Of a stretch of DNA of 64,000 nt, positions 1 through 11,577 are shown in pieces. Source of the DNA: Psococerastis gibbosa (Eukaryota > Arthropoda > Insecta > Psocodea > Psocidae); the NCBI GenBank assembly GCA_963971405.1, contig OZ020488.1, positions 45,986,888 through 46,050,887 of the forward strand, given 5' to 3'. The translations under genes were made by a program, and so were the position numbers. The number at the start of each line of letters is the position of its first letter. The first letter of the stretch is position 1. The notes beneath the pieces are model-generated. The model was not told the origin of the DNA. It ran no database searches and worked only from the letters and a program-made list of their open reading frames with translations.

Positions 1-149
1 CAGTTCTAGCCTCAGCTATTGATTCAATAATAATTAATTTATTATCGCGAAGTGTCTAAAATATGTTGCCTACCCTACCCAAAGCCTATCTGTACAAGTA
101 TGAGTAGGCTTGTGTAAGCCAGGTAGGTAGTTTCATTTTTTTTTTTTTT

Positions 150-222
150 TGTAGTATCTCCCCGTATACATGGGGTCCTAAAGCGCCCCCCCCCCCAGTT
201 ATTTTGGCAATTTACGCCAATG
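150..222 (-). mobile_element. One end of a CATTGGCGTAAATT-type MITE
   Basis: Read on the - strand, the sequence CATTGGCGTAAATTG, then a G run, then AGGACCCCATG closely parallels the element at 63542. The second terminus is not seen. Confidence 0.45.
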
Positions 223-415
223 AATAATGTGTCCGTGTGTAATATAATGTGAAATATGTCAAGACGTGTGAAGTATGTTGAAAAGTCATATTTAAGTAGA
301 GATAAATGTAAGTTGACCAGGTCATAATAGTTTCCCTTCAGCACTGCAACGAAAGCATTGTGCAGTGAGGTAATGAGTAAATATTGTAGCCTAGCTTTCA
401 AATTACTAACTTTTA

Positions 416-724
416 TTCCTAGCCACTGGCGGTTTCAGGGGGGGGGGGGCATGGCGGCCAAGGGGGGGGGGGCTTATTGGGCTGCAGCAACTTTACTGCT
501 GTTAAAATCATAAAACCTCACTATTTCGGACCTATTTTTTCACCCTGGCTACGGGCTTGCCCCCCCCCCCTTGACAGTTCACAGGAGCATTTTAGTATAC
601 TCCTTTTGAAAAAATAAAGTGAAAATTATTTGGAAACCCCCAGTATTAAACTAGTCGGGTTTGATCTCTTGTCAATGCCCCCCCTCCCTCTTTTGGAAAT
701 TCTAAAACCGCCACTGTTCCTAGC
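416..724. mobile_element. hAT-like MITE, 293 bp, perfect 8-bp target duplication
   Basis: TTCCTAGC flanks at 416-423 and 717-724. The inner termini are CACTGGCGGTTTCAG and the complement of CAGTGGCGGTTTTAG. G runs follow the left end and C runs precede the right end. No coding capacity. Confidence 0.88.
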
Positions 725-1282
725 CATCTTATTGTTCATCCTATTACAACGTTATATTCCCAGATATATTGTAATGTGTATATTAATGTATACAATATAT
801 CAAGTATGTTGTACCGGTAATGTAATATTGTAAAAATATTGTAATTTTTAATTGTAAAAACTTCATGGGTCGCTTTCAATTATAATGAAGATTTTAGCAT
901 AGAATGCACACTGGACTCTGGAGTCCACGAAAAAGGTGCAACCGGGCCTGATGCCCACAAGCGGTTATGAAAGTGGATGACTTGGACCATCGACACTTGT
1001 CACTACACCTAAATCTTCTTCATCGAGAGTTACGCGTCTAATTTTCGCGTGCCACCGCACTTTTCCAAAATTGCGGAAGTCTTTTATTATTATCAGTCCG
1101 ATGATGAAGGTGATGAAGAATGATGAGGCTGTATGATGTATTCGATTTACCGGAAACCTCACAATAGAATGTCGTGCTATTAGGCGTTATAAGGTGTCAA
1201 GTCATTGCGTTAGATGTTTGTGCTTTATGAGGTTCAGCAGGCTACCATGGGACCTATCAGTTTTGTCGACCCTATGTACGAC

Positions 1283-1447
1283 TCTCCGGGCAAGGCCGTG
1301 CCCAGGTTAACGTTTGGGAGGGGGTACAAACGGGTTTTTTTACGTATTTTATTAATGAAAGTCCATACTATCCAGTGTAAAGCCTTTTATTTTGGAGGGG
1401 GTCCGGACACCTTGGACCACCCCCCTGGGCACGGCCTTGTCTACGGG
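1283..1447. mobile_element. 149-bp MITE with 16-bp perfect terminal inverted repeats
   Basis: The termini are CAAGGCCGTGCCCAGG and its exact complement (1291-1439). Flanks TCTCCGGG and TCTACGGG match at 7 of 8 positions, consistent with an hAT-type duplication. G-rich left and C-rich right interiors. Confidence 0.82.
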
Positions 1448-1974
1448 TATACCTACATATAATTTAAATTAAAATATACCTACAATAATTGGCATTCCTT
1501 TTAACGGAGGTCAATGATCTGTGGAAGCAAAATTTTGTTCGTAAAATGGTCTACTGGAAAACATCAGAATTTATTGTGAGGAGTGGTGATGGGTGGTTCT
1601 TGTTTGGTGAACAGGTTTCAAAAGCGGCAATAGATTGTTATTCACAGTGACCCCCCATAAATTCTTTTCAAACTTCCCACTCCGCCCTCTTTGCAATAAC
1701 GGGGGTAAAGTACTTACGATGCCCAGAATTTCGTTCATCAATTTTCTGTATTATGAATGAATGAATGAACAACGACTTTATTGCAATACCATTGACAAAC
1801 AATAAGTTATGTTTTTTTTTCATGTTAACCATAATTTAATAACAGTAATATTTGACTTAAACTATCGTATATGGAATATAAAAGGGGGAGGGGAAAGAAG
1901 GTAATAAAGGAGGGAGTATATGAGGAGGAAAAAGAGGGGGTCCATCGTTTTGCGCAGTACTGCAGTTTTTTCCG

Positions 1975-2180
1975 AAATGGCATACCCTATAGTACAGTAT
2001 ATTGCAGCATTATAGTATATGGTATGCAATACAGACAATAAACTAACTATTGTTGAGGAGACAACCTCCTCGTCATAACCGGAATGAGAGGAATTAGAAA
2101 AATCTGGGATTCGAACCCAAGATCTAAGCCTATTAGGGGATCGTCTGAACACTGGACAATAGGCCCTGCATGCGGTTAAG
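1975..2180 (-). repeat. tRNA-derived SINE remnant
   Basis: It contains a B-box-like GGTTCGAATCC on the - strand (near 2105-2118), and body sequence GAGGAGGTTGTCTCC shared with the copy near 31340-31480. The cloverleaf is not complete enough for a functional tRNA. Confidence 0.45.
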
Positions 2181-2384
2181 ACGACGCACCGGATAGGAAC
2201 GGATTGGCATAGGTCGTGATAGATACCGCCAAATCCAAATTTTTCTGATCCCTTTAATTTCGGGTGTAATACAGTCACCAATTTTACTTTAATTGAAAAC
2301 CTGTTTTTTCATTAGACCTACATATCAGCATTGGTATGGATCATGGATCCATTAATATAAGACTGTATTGGCTAATCACAAAAT

Positions 2385-2974
2385 ATGTCAATCAATCAAT
2401 CAATATATTCAAAATTAAGAATACAATACAAAATATACATATTAGAAAATGAACCCTATAGGCCATGTGGCCCGTGATGGGTTCTGTCTTAGTTGCTAGG
2501 TTAGTATTATAAGATGTTAATATTAATTATAGAAAAATAATTAAATAATAAAACTAGGTATGCGGTACATTATACATTATTTGGCAAATTGGCATTCTCT
2601 TCGTTAAGCTATTCTCCCGGATATATTATGTTTATAAACTGTGGATTACTATGCAGAAATTGCTTAATTGTTTTACGGCACTTCTTATCTGGCATTAATG
2701 TTTTAAGATCAGTTGGTAGTGTGTTAAAAGCTAAAATCCCTAAATATAAGTGGGAATGTTTGTACGAGGCTGTTTTAAAAGTAGGTATTTGGAGATTGCG
2801 ACTCTCACGCAGGCGGGTAATCCGGTTATGTTGGATGAATTCACTTTGTCCCTGGAGCGACAGATTTTGCTGTAACCTATATGTTAATAATTGGAAGCAG
2901 TAAGATGATTTTATCGATGGTACCTTGAATTCGTTGTACAGTGTTAGGGATGGGTACAGGTAATGTTTTCTCAA
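2385..2974 (-). pseudogene. 3' end of a jockey/CR1-like LINE
   Basis: The - strand reading from 2974 ends a retroelement ORF2: HNRITRLRES and FNTLPTDLK parallel the usual N-x-R and FN-x-LP-x-x-IK ending. The 3' untranslated part runs left to a (TTGA)n tail at 2390-2405. Confidence 0.6.
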
Positions 2975-3009
2975 ACTGACTCTAATGACATGTCTTATAG
3001 AGATTTCTA

Positions 3010-3490
3010 TGTGGTAACTTCATTTTTAAATTCCCCTAGTGGCCTTCCGTAATGATCGGCAATCTTCGATAGAGGGGCATATTGGAAGAAGAAGAATCCA
3101 AAACATCTATAGGATATCCTGTATGTCTTCCAGGGATACCATGCTACTTGTACACTATGCAGACCGATTGTGGTATAAGCCCCGAGAGGGCGAAAACGCG
3201 TAGATCGTAGGATCGAGTCCCGCTCTCTCTAGATTTTCTCGATTCCCCTTTCCCGAGACAAGAAACTCCTTTTCAATAACACGAGGTGAAATTATTAATG
3301 AGTGAGTGATGGTGAGTGCCAACAATTTGCCACGGGTCATTGTCACCACTGTCCCTTTTTCACCAGACAACCCTCCACAAAATGTTATCCATGGGGATGT
3401 GTTTGAAATACGTAGGATAACATGTATGCAAATGTAAGCCTAATATATCATTCATTCATTCATTCATTCATAGCATTCATTCATTCAGGC
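3010..3490 (+). repeat. LINE 3' tail, tRNA-like SINE head and (CATT)n microsatellite
   Basis: 3045-3100 matches the ATCGGCAATCTTCGATAG..GAAGAAGAA end seen at 10195. 3205-3225 holds GGATCGAGTCCCG, a B-box-like motif. 3449-3490 is a CATT microsatellite. No gene seen. Confidence 0.4.
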
Positions 3491-4214
3491 CATTGCCCAT
3501 AGCATGCGTAAAGGCAGTAATGTCTAGCGTAAAGTCCTTCGTATCGGTACTCGACTTACAGCAACCTGCAGTCTGATCAATATAAAAACATTGTGCACAC
3601 AATACACTGCTAAATTCGATGGCCTCAATGGCCATGCACATGATAGATATAGCAACGATTTAGTGGCAAAATTGACGTTATCAGATTGGCTCAACATACT
3701 TTACCCCGAGGTGGTACAGGCCTGCAGCCCCGCCCCATCACAGTCAGGAAGCTATCTCAGATCCCTCTCGACTTTGTCCTGCCGTCGCAGTCTCGGTCTG
3801 CCCACCCTTCCTCTGTCCTAAAGGTGCAGGGCTCAGCAATTGGTTACCGCAATTTGGAAACTGACAGTTTGCCTGCCACACACGTTACCATAATTCATTC
3901 ATTCACTGTAACGCCATAATTACGATTCCCATACGATACATACTGTATGTATGGATTATTATCAAATGGCCAGTTATTCGCAACTGCAATAGGTGTAGGT
4001 GTAGGGCTGTAGGCTATAAATTATTATACACAATATGACTCACCTATAGGCCCAATAAAATAGATTAACATCTTACTAGTCAATGAAATATAAGTCCATA
4101 CATTCTTAAACCTTACTTGAACACCAGGTACTTTGTGTTACAATAATCGACTATCAGAATAATAGCTCATAGCTGAATGCCCTAAATACTTCTTAACATA
4201 AATTACAAAGACTT

Positions 4215-4990
4215 TCACTGCCGGAGTTGCATAGTGAAACAGTAGAATACGAGTAAACTAAAATAAATAAATAAATACTTATTGTTTTAGTAACACGTGT
4301 TATAACTAATATGACTAGAATTAGTAAAACCCAAGTGATCGTTATACTTTGCCTAAGAAACCCACTGGTGTTAGTTTAAAATTGACTTTGCCAATGAAAC
4401 CTAGGCACATAACATTTTTTTGTTTTAATTGGGGTACAGGTGTTACCTATGTGCACTTAAGCCTATTGAGCCTATTTTGCCCTACATAACGTTAGTGAAA
4501 ATGGAGGAAAATAAGAACTGCCATTTACAGAGGGAAACCCACTAGGACAGTTACACTTTATCAGCGACTTGAGACTTGCTCAACTCGAGGGAAAGATACA
4601 AAATTGCAAGTCTCAAATTGCTGATAAGGTGTAACTGTGCTAGTGGGTTTCCCTCTGTAGATGGTAGTTCTTGCCGAAAGCGCTCAGGTCTTATACTAAC
4701 ACACCAGTGAGTTTCTTAGACAAAGTAAATTTTATAACGATTGTCTGTGTTTTACTAATTCTAGTTTAAGTAGTTATAACATGTTTTGCTAAAACACCAA
4801 GTATTTGTATTTGTTTGTTTATTACAATGAAATACGACGAAGTCACGAGTAGTTTAAATTTTTCAAGTAGAATACCTGGTCGATCTGTAAGCGTATTTTC
4901 AAATTTCATCTGCATCTGTGGTCAACATCTTCATGTTTGTCACTTATTTTTGAAGTACCCTTGCAGCGGATAGACCACAGCTCATTAACT
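4215..4990. mobile_element. Foldback element inserted in a GGCCGGAGT-type repeat
   Basis: Arms about 4272-4578 and 4607-4807 are inverted copies around a 28-bp loop. The inner ~65 bp pair closely (GGAAACCCACTAG / CTAGTGGGTTTCC), and the left arm has about 120 bp extra. The flanks 4215-4262 and 4850-4990 belong to a different repeat also seen at 37888. A single arm recurs at 17140-17340. Confidence 0.7.
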
Positions 4991-5167
4991 CAGAAGCTCC
5001 TGTTGACCTCTTCCCCAATTATTATAGACACACGTTATACTGTATATGAATTATCTGACATCCTAGCGTGAAAAATTTCATATAAATTCGAAATTGTAGA
5101 AAAAACGCCTAGTGGGGGATTTTCTGTTAAGGTTTTGCTGACAGTTGACTTTACGATATACAATAGC

Positions 5168-5222
5168 ATTGAATATATAACACTAGTGTTGAATATATAA
5201 CACTAGTGTTATATATTCAATG
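5168..5222. repeat. Perfect 32-bp palindrome with partial direct duplication
   Basis: 5189-5220 is a perfect palindrome centred on ACTAGT. Its left half is also duplicated directly at 5169-5188, so alternative hairpins can form. Confidence 0.85.
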
Positions 5223-6425
5223 ACAATAGATACCGATCGTGTTTCTAAAAAAATTAACTAACTGTTCTCTACTTCTGAAAAAAAACCGCCATAAATGACA
5301 GCTAAGTGCGACAACCTGTATCGAGGTTTCAAACCTGAGGACTGGTAGGGTATGGTAAATTTATAAATGCATATATAAAAACCACAAAGCTTAAACAAAC
5401 ATGCTATTAATCTGCCATGGCCATTCATGATTCATTTGTACAATTGTACCGCAAACATCATAAAATAATGACATCAATTCCACACATTGTGCAGCAGTGA
5501 ATGAAAACAGACAGATATTGATGTGCTGAGTCATATGGTACATCTCATATCACAAATATAGAAAAGGGCACTACCCCCCCCCCCCCCCTCCTGCCAAAAA
5601 ACTGAACCAGTCTAGGGATATCACGATCCCTATTGCATATAGAAAACCACGTCGACAAATTCTTTTACAAATGTGACAGCAGCATGAGAGACCTCACGCC
5701 AGCAATCAATGACGACATGCATGACGTTACATGTGACGTCACCGTTTCTTCGATGTAGGGAGACTGTGTCTGCAACCCGCAGGGCGTAGGCGGGACTTGT
5801 CTTTTTATAGCTGACAAGACGTGGGGTAGTTTGGGAGCAGGATTATCAGGCTTGGGCTTTGTCAGCGTTGCTTTGTGAAGCTTAGGTGGGAGTGGGAGGA
5901 GGGGCAAAGCTGTGTGGGAGGGGGTCTTTTCATATTCCGGAAGACATTTCAATTCGAGTCCTCGTTAAAATAGATGGAATCTTGTGTTACTGAATACCGC
6001 ACGGGTTGAGTTTTCTTTACAACAGATTTAACACGGATCGGGGAAAATAAGCTTAGCTGTTTTTATAGATGAAGAGTCTTTTCTGAAGGTATACAATATC
6101 GCGCGAGTTGAGTTATATTTACAGTAGATTTAACAAAAGTGTGGGGAAAAAACCTAGGGAGTTTTTTTTTCGAATGGATGTGAATTCTGCAGGTATACTT
6201 GTATAATATAATGCAGCTCTGGTTGAGTTTATTGGGTCGGGGATAACTAATTTAGGGAACTTCTCGAGATGAAGCGTATTTTCTCCTTGTGTACAATATC
6301 GTGCGGGGTTGAGTTTGGTTCGCAAGAGGTTTCACAAGTGGTTGGGAAGTTTAGAGGTTAAAATAATGTATAATAAAAAAATTTATTTCATGACGGTTCA
6401 CACTGCCTAATACATACCTTACACA
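5223..6425. other. No gene seen; intergenic AT-rich DNA with a C run
   Basis: It holds a C tract at 5574-5590 and a GTGACGTCAC CRE-like site near 5732. Open frames are short with no recognisable motif. Confidence 0.5.
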
Positions 6426-6587
6426 CAAGGCCGTAGCCAGAAATATTTTTCGGGAGGGGTCCATCTGACGTCATAGGAGGTGAGAGAACCTCAATATATT
6501 TAAAACTGCATTCTATCTAGTATACACTGCAAATATTTCGGAAGAGGTCCGGACCCCCTGGACCCCCCCCCCCTGGCTATGGCCTTG
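6426..6587. mobile_element. 162-bp CAAGGCCGTAGCCAG MITE
   Basis: Starts CAAGGCCGTAGCCAG and ends CTGGCTATGGCCTTG, one mismatch in 15. C run just inside the right end. No clear 8-bp duplication remains. Confidence 0.72.
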
Positions 6588-7405
6588 CTTTTTCATAACA
6601 TATTGAATATTGCCGTATAATTACATTCGAATGCACTAATTCAGCTTTGCTCAATCAGATGGCGCTAAATTATCAATTGAATTCACAAACATTTTACAAA
6701 AAGAAATTGTGGAGATATATGGCCCTGTATGTGCGGACTTATGGGCCCAAATAGTCCCTATAGCCCTTAACAAAAACTACTAGCCCTGTATGTAGTAGGC
6801 GCATAGCAGTCTCGGAATTTTTTGGAAAGGTCTCAGAGATGTTCAGTACACCATTAGTACTTTTTCACTAGTACAATTAATAAAATAATATTGTTCACCA
6901 GAGATAAAAAACCTGCCTGAGCTGAGACTCGAGCTTTAGGACCTGAATCAGTCCAGTTGATGGATAACCTCTGACGGAACTTTATATAGGTATAATGAAT
7001 GTGCCCCCTCACCGTAATACATTCAAAATGTGATGTACCTCATTTCACAGTTACATTAAGAGCAGGCTGGCCGCCAAATAGGTTACCTAAAATCTTTATT
7101 TAAGTTATGAAGTTTACACGCGGAACTGAGGAGGAAGAGAAAGAATAGGTAGAGGACTATTACATACATCGTATTGTTGTTTCTAACGCCTGCTTTCAGT
7201 ACTTCTGCTTTAAGCAACCCTGTCAGCCTGGCGGGGGGAGTGAGTCTGTTTGTTAACTTGAGGCACCCTAAGGGCAGACTCTTTCACCTCGGGGAAAGGG
7301 GAGTTGTATGTGTCGTTTTTCATTTTTGTTGCTATAATTTTTCATTGAAATCGATAATCCGGTTAATTTCTGCCTATTAGTTTCACAGGAAAACCATTGC
7401 AACAA
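6588..7405. other. No gene seen
   Basis: No splice-compatible coding segment, repeat boundary or RNA structure recognised in this stretch. Confidence 0.4.
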
Positions 7406-7700
7406 AACTAAAGAACCGGTACGGGTAAACCCATACATGTTTCCCTATTTCTCAATTAGCATACCTGTAGGTACCAAGATAGATAATGTGAATAGTTCCA
7501 TGGTAAATAATTATTGTCCTATGGCCTTCCAATTTCTCAATGCACTAAATTGGTCGATGGGACATTAAGGGCAAACCGGAGTCACCGATATCCCATTTCT
7601 GTGCAAACTTCAATTTCTCATGAAATATCGAACGTAGAACATTGAAAAAATACTGAGTCGCAAGAAGAATTTTTTCTCCTAATTTTGATATGTAGTATGT

Positions 7701-9128
7701 TTAAAAAATGTTGGGGAGAACTGCATGGAAGAGCTCTATAGACTGGTTTGTAAAATGTACAACACTGGCTCGATACCATGAGACTTTGAGAAGTGCGTTA
7801 TTGTGGCACTGCCTAAGAACGATGGGACCACCAAATGCGAACAACATAGAACGCTCAGCCTAATCTCCCATGCGTCCAAGATCCTGACCAATATAATTCT
7901 AAAGAGAATGAATCCGATAATTGAAGAGCGATTAACCCCAGACCAATTTGGGTTCCACAATGGCAGAGGAACACGAGAAGCGATTGTATCACTAATAGTA
8001 CTGCTAGAAAAAAGACTAAGAAGAAACCGTAGAACTTATATCGGTTTTATTGACCTGGAGAAGGCCTTTGACAAAGTCCAATGGAAAAAGCTCTTCGAAA
8101 TACTAAAAAAGTCTGGAGTCAAGCACAAGGACAGGAAAATCATATGGGCGCTATACAAGAATGAAGCGGTAGTCATAAGGTCTGGGACAGAAATTGGAGA
8201 GGCCAGAATACGTCAGGGGGTAAGACAGGGATGTTCGTTATCTCCGGCACTATTTAATTTATACATACAAATGGCCTTAAACGAGATGACAGAATCGCTG
8301 CTTGACGTAAGAGGTGTGAGAGTGCAGGGGGTAAAAGTTGACATGATACGTTTCGCTGATGACATTGCACTTATCGCTGACGACGAAGAGGAACTACAGC
8401 GTGCCTTAGAAACAATGCAGGACATATTGACAAGAGGATATAATGTGACCATAAATAAAAGCAAAACCAAAGTCATGGTTGTGAAGAATAAGAATGACAT
8501 TAGCCAAGCATATGCATCCCTTGACAGAGTAGTTCTCAGCAGTGTCAAGCAATTTAAGTACCTGGGCAGCACAATAACAGAAAACAATAGCTCAGCGATT
8601 GAAATAAACAGCCGTATCTAACAAGCCAAGGTGGCATTCAATAAAAAATCCAAGATTCTGGAATCCTATAACATAAAACTAACCATCAGGAAGCAATTTC
8701 TAAAAACATGTGTGTGGAGTGTTTTATTGTACGGCTGTGAAACCTGGACTATAACAGATAAGGAACTAAAGAAACTCGAAGCTTTCGAAATGTGGTGTTA
8801 CAGAAGGATGCTACGGATCAGCTGGAGGGACCATGTGACAAATGAAAGAGTGCTAGACGCTATCGGGGAAGAAAGACAGTTAGTAGCCCAGATACGAATC
8901 AGGAGAGCGAAATGGATGGGGCATTTGCTAAGGCTCGAAAATCTGGTACACACTATTATCGAGGGCACAATAGAGGGAAATAACCGAAGAGGACGGCCGA
9001 AGAAGGAATTCATGGATCAAGTAAACGAAGACGCAGGAGCAATATCATGTCAAGAACTGAAGACGAAGATCGAGGACCGAGTAAACTGGAGGAAGATATG
9101 CAGGGAGTTGCTGCCAACCAATCGCTAA
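7701..9128 (+). pseudogene. Reverse transcriptase ORF with two internal stops
   Basis: This is the coding part of the LINE above. The only disabling changes visible are two in-frame stops, which implies a fairly recent insertion. Clade assignment (RTE/BovB-like) rests on the C-terminal motifs and the GAA-type tail and is inference. Confidence 0.85.
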
Positions 9129-9147
9129 GATTGTAACCTTAAGAAGA
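7702..9147 (+). mobile_element. 5'-truncated RTE-like LINE with an 8-bp target duplication
   Basis: One frame from 7701 to 9128 encodes the reverse transcriptase core: PKNDGTTKCEQHRTLSLISHASK, the finger/palm motif GFIDLEKAFDKVQW, GVRQGCSLSP and the catalytic box RFADD. The C-terminal WCYRRMLRISWRD and WMGHLLRLE motifs follow. Stops at 7779 (TGA) and 8619 (TAA) make it dead. The 5' endonuclease half is missing, and the 3' end is TAAGAAGA rather than poly(A). AGTATGTT occurs at 7694-7701 and 9148-9155, and the interrupted repeat can be recognised by its intact relative at 23867-24120. Confidence 0.88.
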
Positions 9148-9907
9148 AGTATGTTGCAATCATCAATACCGATCGGCTATAGTTAGTGAACTTGATACGC
9201 AAAAAATAACGGTCACTCAGGAATTCAAGTTGAAGGAGTTCATCAGCTGTGGCGAGTACTACAATGGAGGGTATGCAATGCATTGGAGCATGAATTATCT
9301 ACAAGCTAATCCACATATTGTGGGGGCTCAAATGAAAGTTGTCACTTCAATATTTTGTACAGGCTTGAAAACATGTAAATGTACAATATAATACTATAGT
9401 CAATTTATATAAATTTTATCGTACAACTATTTGCGTAGAAGCATACATTTTGCTGCTGTAAAAGAAGAAGCGTCCCCATCTCAAAACAGCACGAATGAAA
9501 AAAAATCCAGCTACAAAAAATAAAATCCCGTTAAAAATCTGCAACCCCTCCTCTTTTCATATCAGCATTCCCGGTATATTAAAACAACCCCGTCAGTTAT
9601 TTTCATCCCTATCTCCCCACTCCCCTGGTGTCGTTCATTACAATTTTATTATTGCTCTGCTGGCTGTATACACACGCAAAATTTTGGTGTGCTTAGAGTT
9701 TCATGTTAGAAGAGCAACGACATATTATGTATTGAAAGACAAGCTATGTATTTTAAACTAAATTCTAGCTGATGATCCACGACAAATTTTCAGCATGAGT
9801 TTTCGATATAGAACTCAATTAGCATTATTTTATGATGTCTTTTCTAAGCTGCCAAAGCAGAAGCACAAGTACTAGTTAAATGATTAAATTATCCAGGAAT
9901 AAGAAAT

Positions 9908-10055
9908 TAGGGTGATAGCGTGCTTGTACTTGTGCCAGTCCCTACACACCACGCCATCGGAGACGTATCGTAACGCAACACGAGTATTAAGTTACTTACA
10001 GAGGTGACTGAAATAGTCAATTGGATACATTCATTAAATTATTCGTACACACTTA
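9908..10055 (+). repeat. SINE family A copy
   Basis: GTGCTTGTACTTGTGCCAGTC through GATACATTCATTAAATTAT is shared with copies at 35505 and 58583. The GATAGCGTGC start resembles a tRNA A box. Confidence 0.55.
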
Positions 10056-10084
10056 AGCTTTTTAAAAAATATATAAGGCTACTA

Positions 10085-10232
10085 AATTCGACCCCCGGGC
10101 TTAAGTGGGCTCCCGGCAGAAGGAGATTGAAAAGACCACTTTCCTTTCTTAAAGCAGCAGTCTCCAAGGTACAAATTGGCATGATGATTGCCAATCTTCG
10201 ATAGAAGAGGCGTTTAAAGAAGAAGAAGAAAT
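10085..10232 (+). pseudogene. RTE-type LINE C-terminus and (GAA)n tail
   Basis: It encodes an ending with MIANLR then stop, followed by AAGAAGAAGAA. The same ending occurs on the - strand at 14340-14520 and as a fragment at 3045. Confidence 0.55.
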
Positions 10233-10604
10233 TAAACCCAATCTACGATGTGAAAAGGCAACCTCGATCCTTGTTATAATATAAGTGGTAAGTGGTAACA
10301 TGATGCATAAGCAAGGCTTAGGTCGTAGGTTCAAATCCCGTCAAATCCAGATATTTCTTTATTCTACAATTTTGTTGGACGTACGAGGCGAACAAATACT
10401 ACTAGACGGAAATGCTTAGGCTATAATTTCACTTCCAATTGAAGGATTTATAAACTGATTATTGACCTGAAGAGGTAATTAGGAATGAAAGACGCTGAAA
10501 GGAGCTGCTAGATGCCGCCTGCCGCCTGCGGCAGTACGTCTTGTCCAGCAGCTAATGCTTTGTTGTATTTTTTTTTGCTTTTGAGTGGCTTGCCGTTTCT
10601 CTGT

Positions 10605-10942
10605 TATATATAGTCTCCGATGTCTACTGATCTCAGTGTGCAGCAGGTCAGGGGTGGCATGGGGTGGGTTGTGTGCAGCAAGTCCATGACGTCATAGGAT
10701 AGGCTACTTGGGTACACATAATTTAAAGAGTTTGGCACGAGCCATGGCATTTCTCAGCTATATAGCCCTGTAGGTCTACTGTTCTCGGTGTAGGGCAGGC
10801 CAGGGGTGCGGAGGGGAGGGGGTGCAGCATCTCTATGACGTCATAGGCTATCGACCGCCGCAGGAGCAGGCAGGCGCGGACGCTGGCAGCAGTACAGCGT
10901 TCGGCACCCAGCCGTTCGCCCGTTCGCTGCACGCTTCCGCAG
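10605..10942 (+). promoter_or_regulatory. Duplicated TATA/CRE promoter block and probable 5' noncoding exon of the RING gene
   Basis: Two similar units sit about 152 bp apart. Each has a TATA-like box (TATATATAG at 10605, TATATAG at 10759), a shared GTCTACTG..CTC.GTGT stretch, a GGTCAGGGGTG/GGCCAGGGGTG block and a perfect ATGACGTCAT CRE (10686-10695, 10835-10844). The second unit runs into GC- and CpG-rich sequence that ends CGCAG|GTAAGTTC, a strong donor after 10942. No long open frame is present, so this looks like a noncoding first exon. The next + strand acceptor with a supported coding exon is at 16761, the RING gene. The link between the two is inference. Confidence 0.5.
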
Positions 10943-11577
10943 GTAAGTTCACTTTCGCGTTTTTAACTGATTTCTCCCAGGTTTTTGTAGTAAACGTGAT
11001 AAAGTAAGAGGACAATGTTTAATGGGGTATTAAATTAAGGGAGAAAAATAGTAATATACAAGTCTATATGGGTTTTTAGACGGAATTAGATAGTTTTCTG
11101 TCAACAAAAGCGTTTGTGTATTAGGTGCTGTGATAGGGAAAAACTTACTGTTCGATTTTTATAGAATTCTGTTGCAATTATACTAGATACTGTTGCATCT
11201 TATTGCTAAATTGACGGATTTGTGCAGGTACTGTACCTATTGTGGCCATTGCATCTACCTACGTAAAGTAGATGATAAGGGATGTCCAGTTTAGATACCC
11301 ACCTACAGCAGCCAGTAGCCAGTAGTTTGTCAACCCTAGGCTACCTTGCCTTCACCGATAGATGAAAAACGCTACTTCCAGGCATTATGGTGGCCACAAC
11401 ATCCCTTTACCTGCATGAGAGTAGGCAGCCAAATAAATATAGGCTCTACTAATGAGGTTACAATAAGATGTTTCTTTGTTTTGTAAGCGGTACAGGAAGC
11501 ACTGTATGATACGAAGCCAGGAATAGTTCATTTGGTGGAGAACTAGACTATGAAACGGAAGATCGAGGGTTCGAGCC
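10943..11577 (+). other. No coding sequence seen; intron if the upstream exon is real
   Basis: Follows the GTAAGTTC donor at 10943. A tRNA-like B box GGTTCGAGCC occurs at 11569-11579. No other feature. Confidence 0.35.

Larger units (their letters stand above)
7406..9350 (+). repeat. Composite older repeat interrupted by the LINE
   Basis: 7406-7570 begins with the AAGAACCGGTACG head of the dispersed CAGA-repeat family. 7567-7701 matches one arm of the foldback at 23867. 9148-9260 continues the same consensus after the LINE, and 9270-9330 (GGGTATGCAATGCATT) returns to the dispersed family. Confidence 0.6.

Noticed and set aside
3449..3490. CRISPR-like repeat
   Set aside because: It is a plain (CATT)n microsatellite without spacers, and the genome is eukaryotic.
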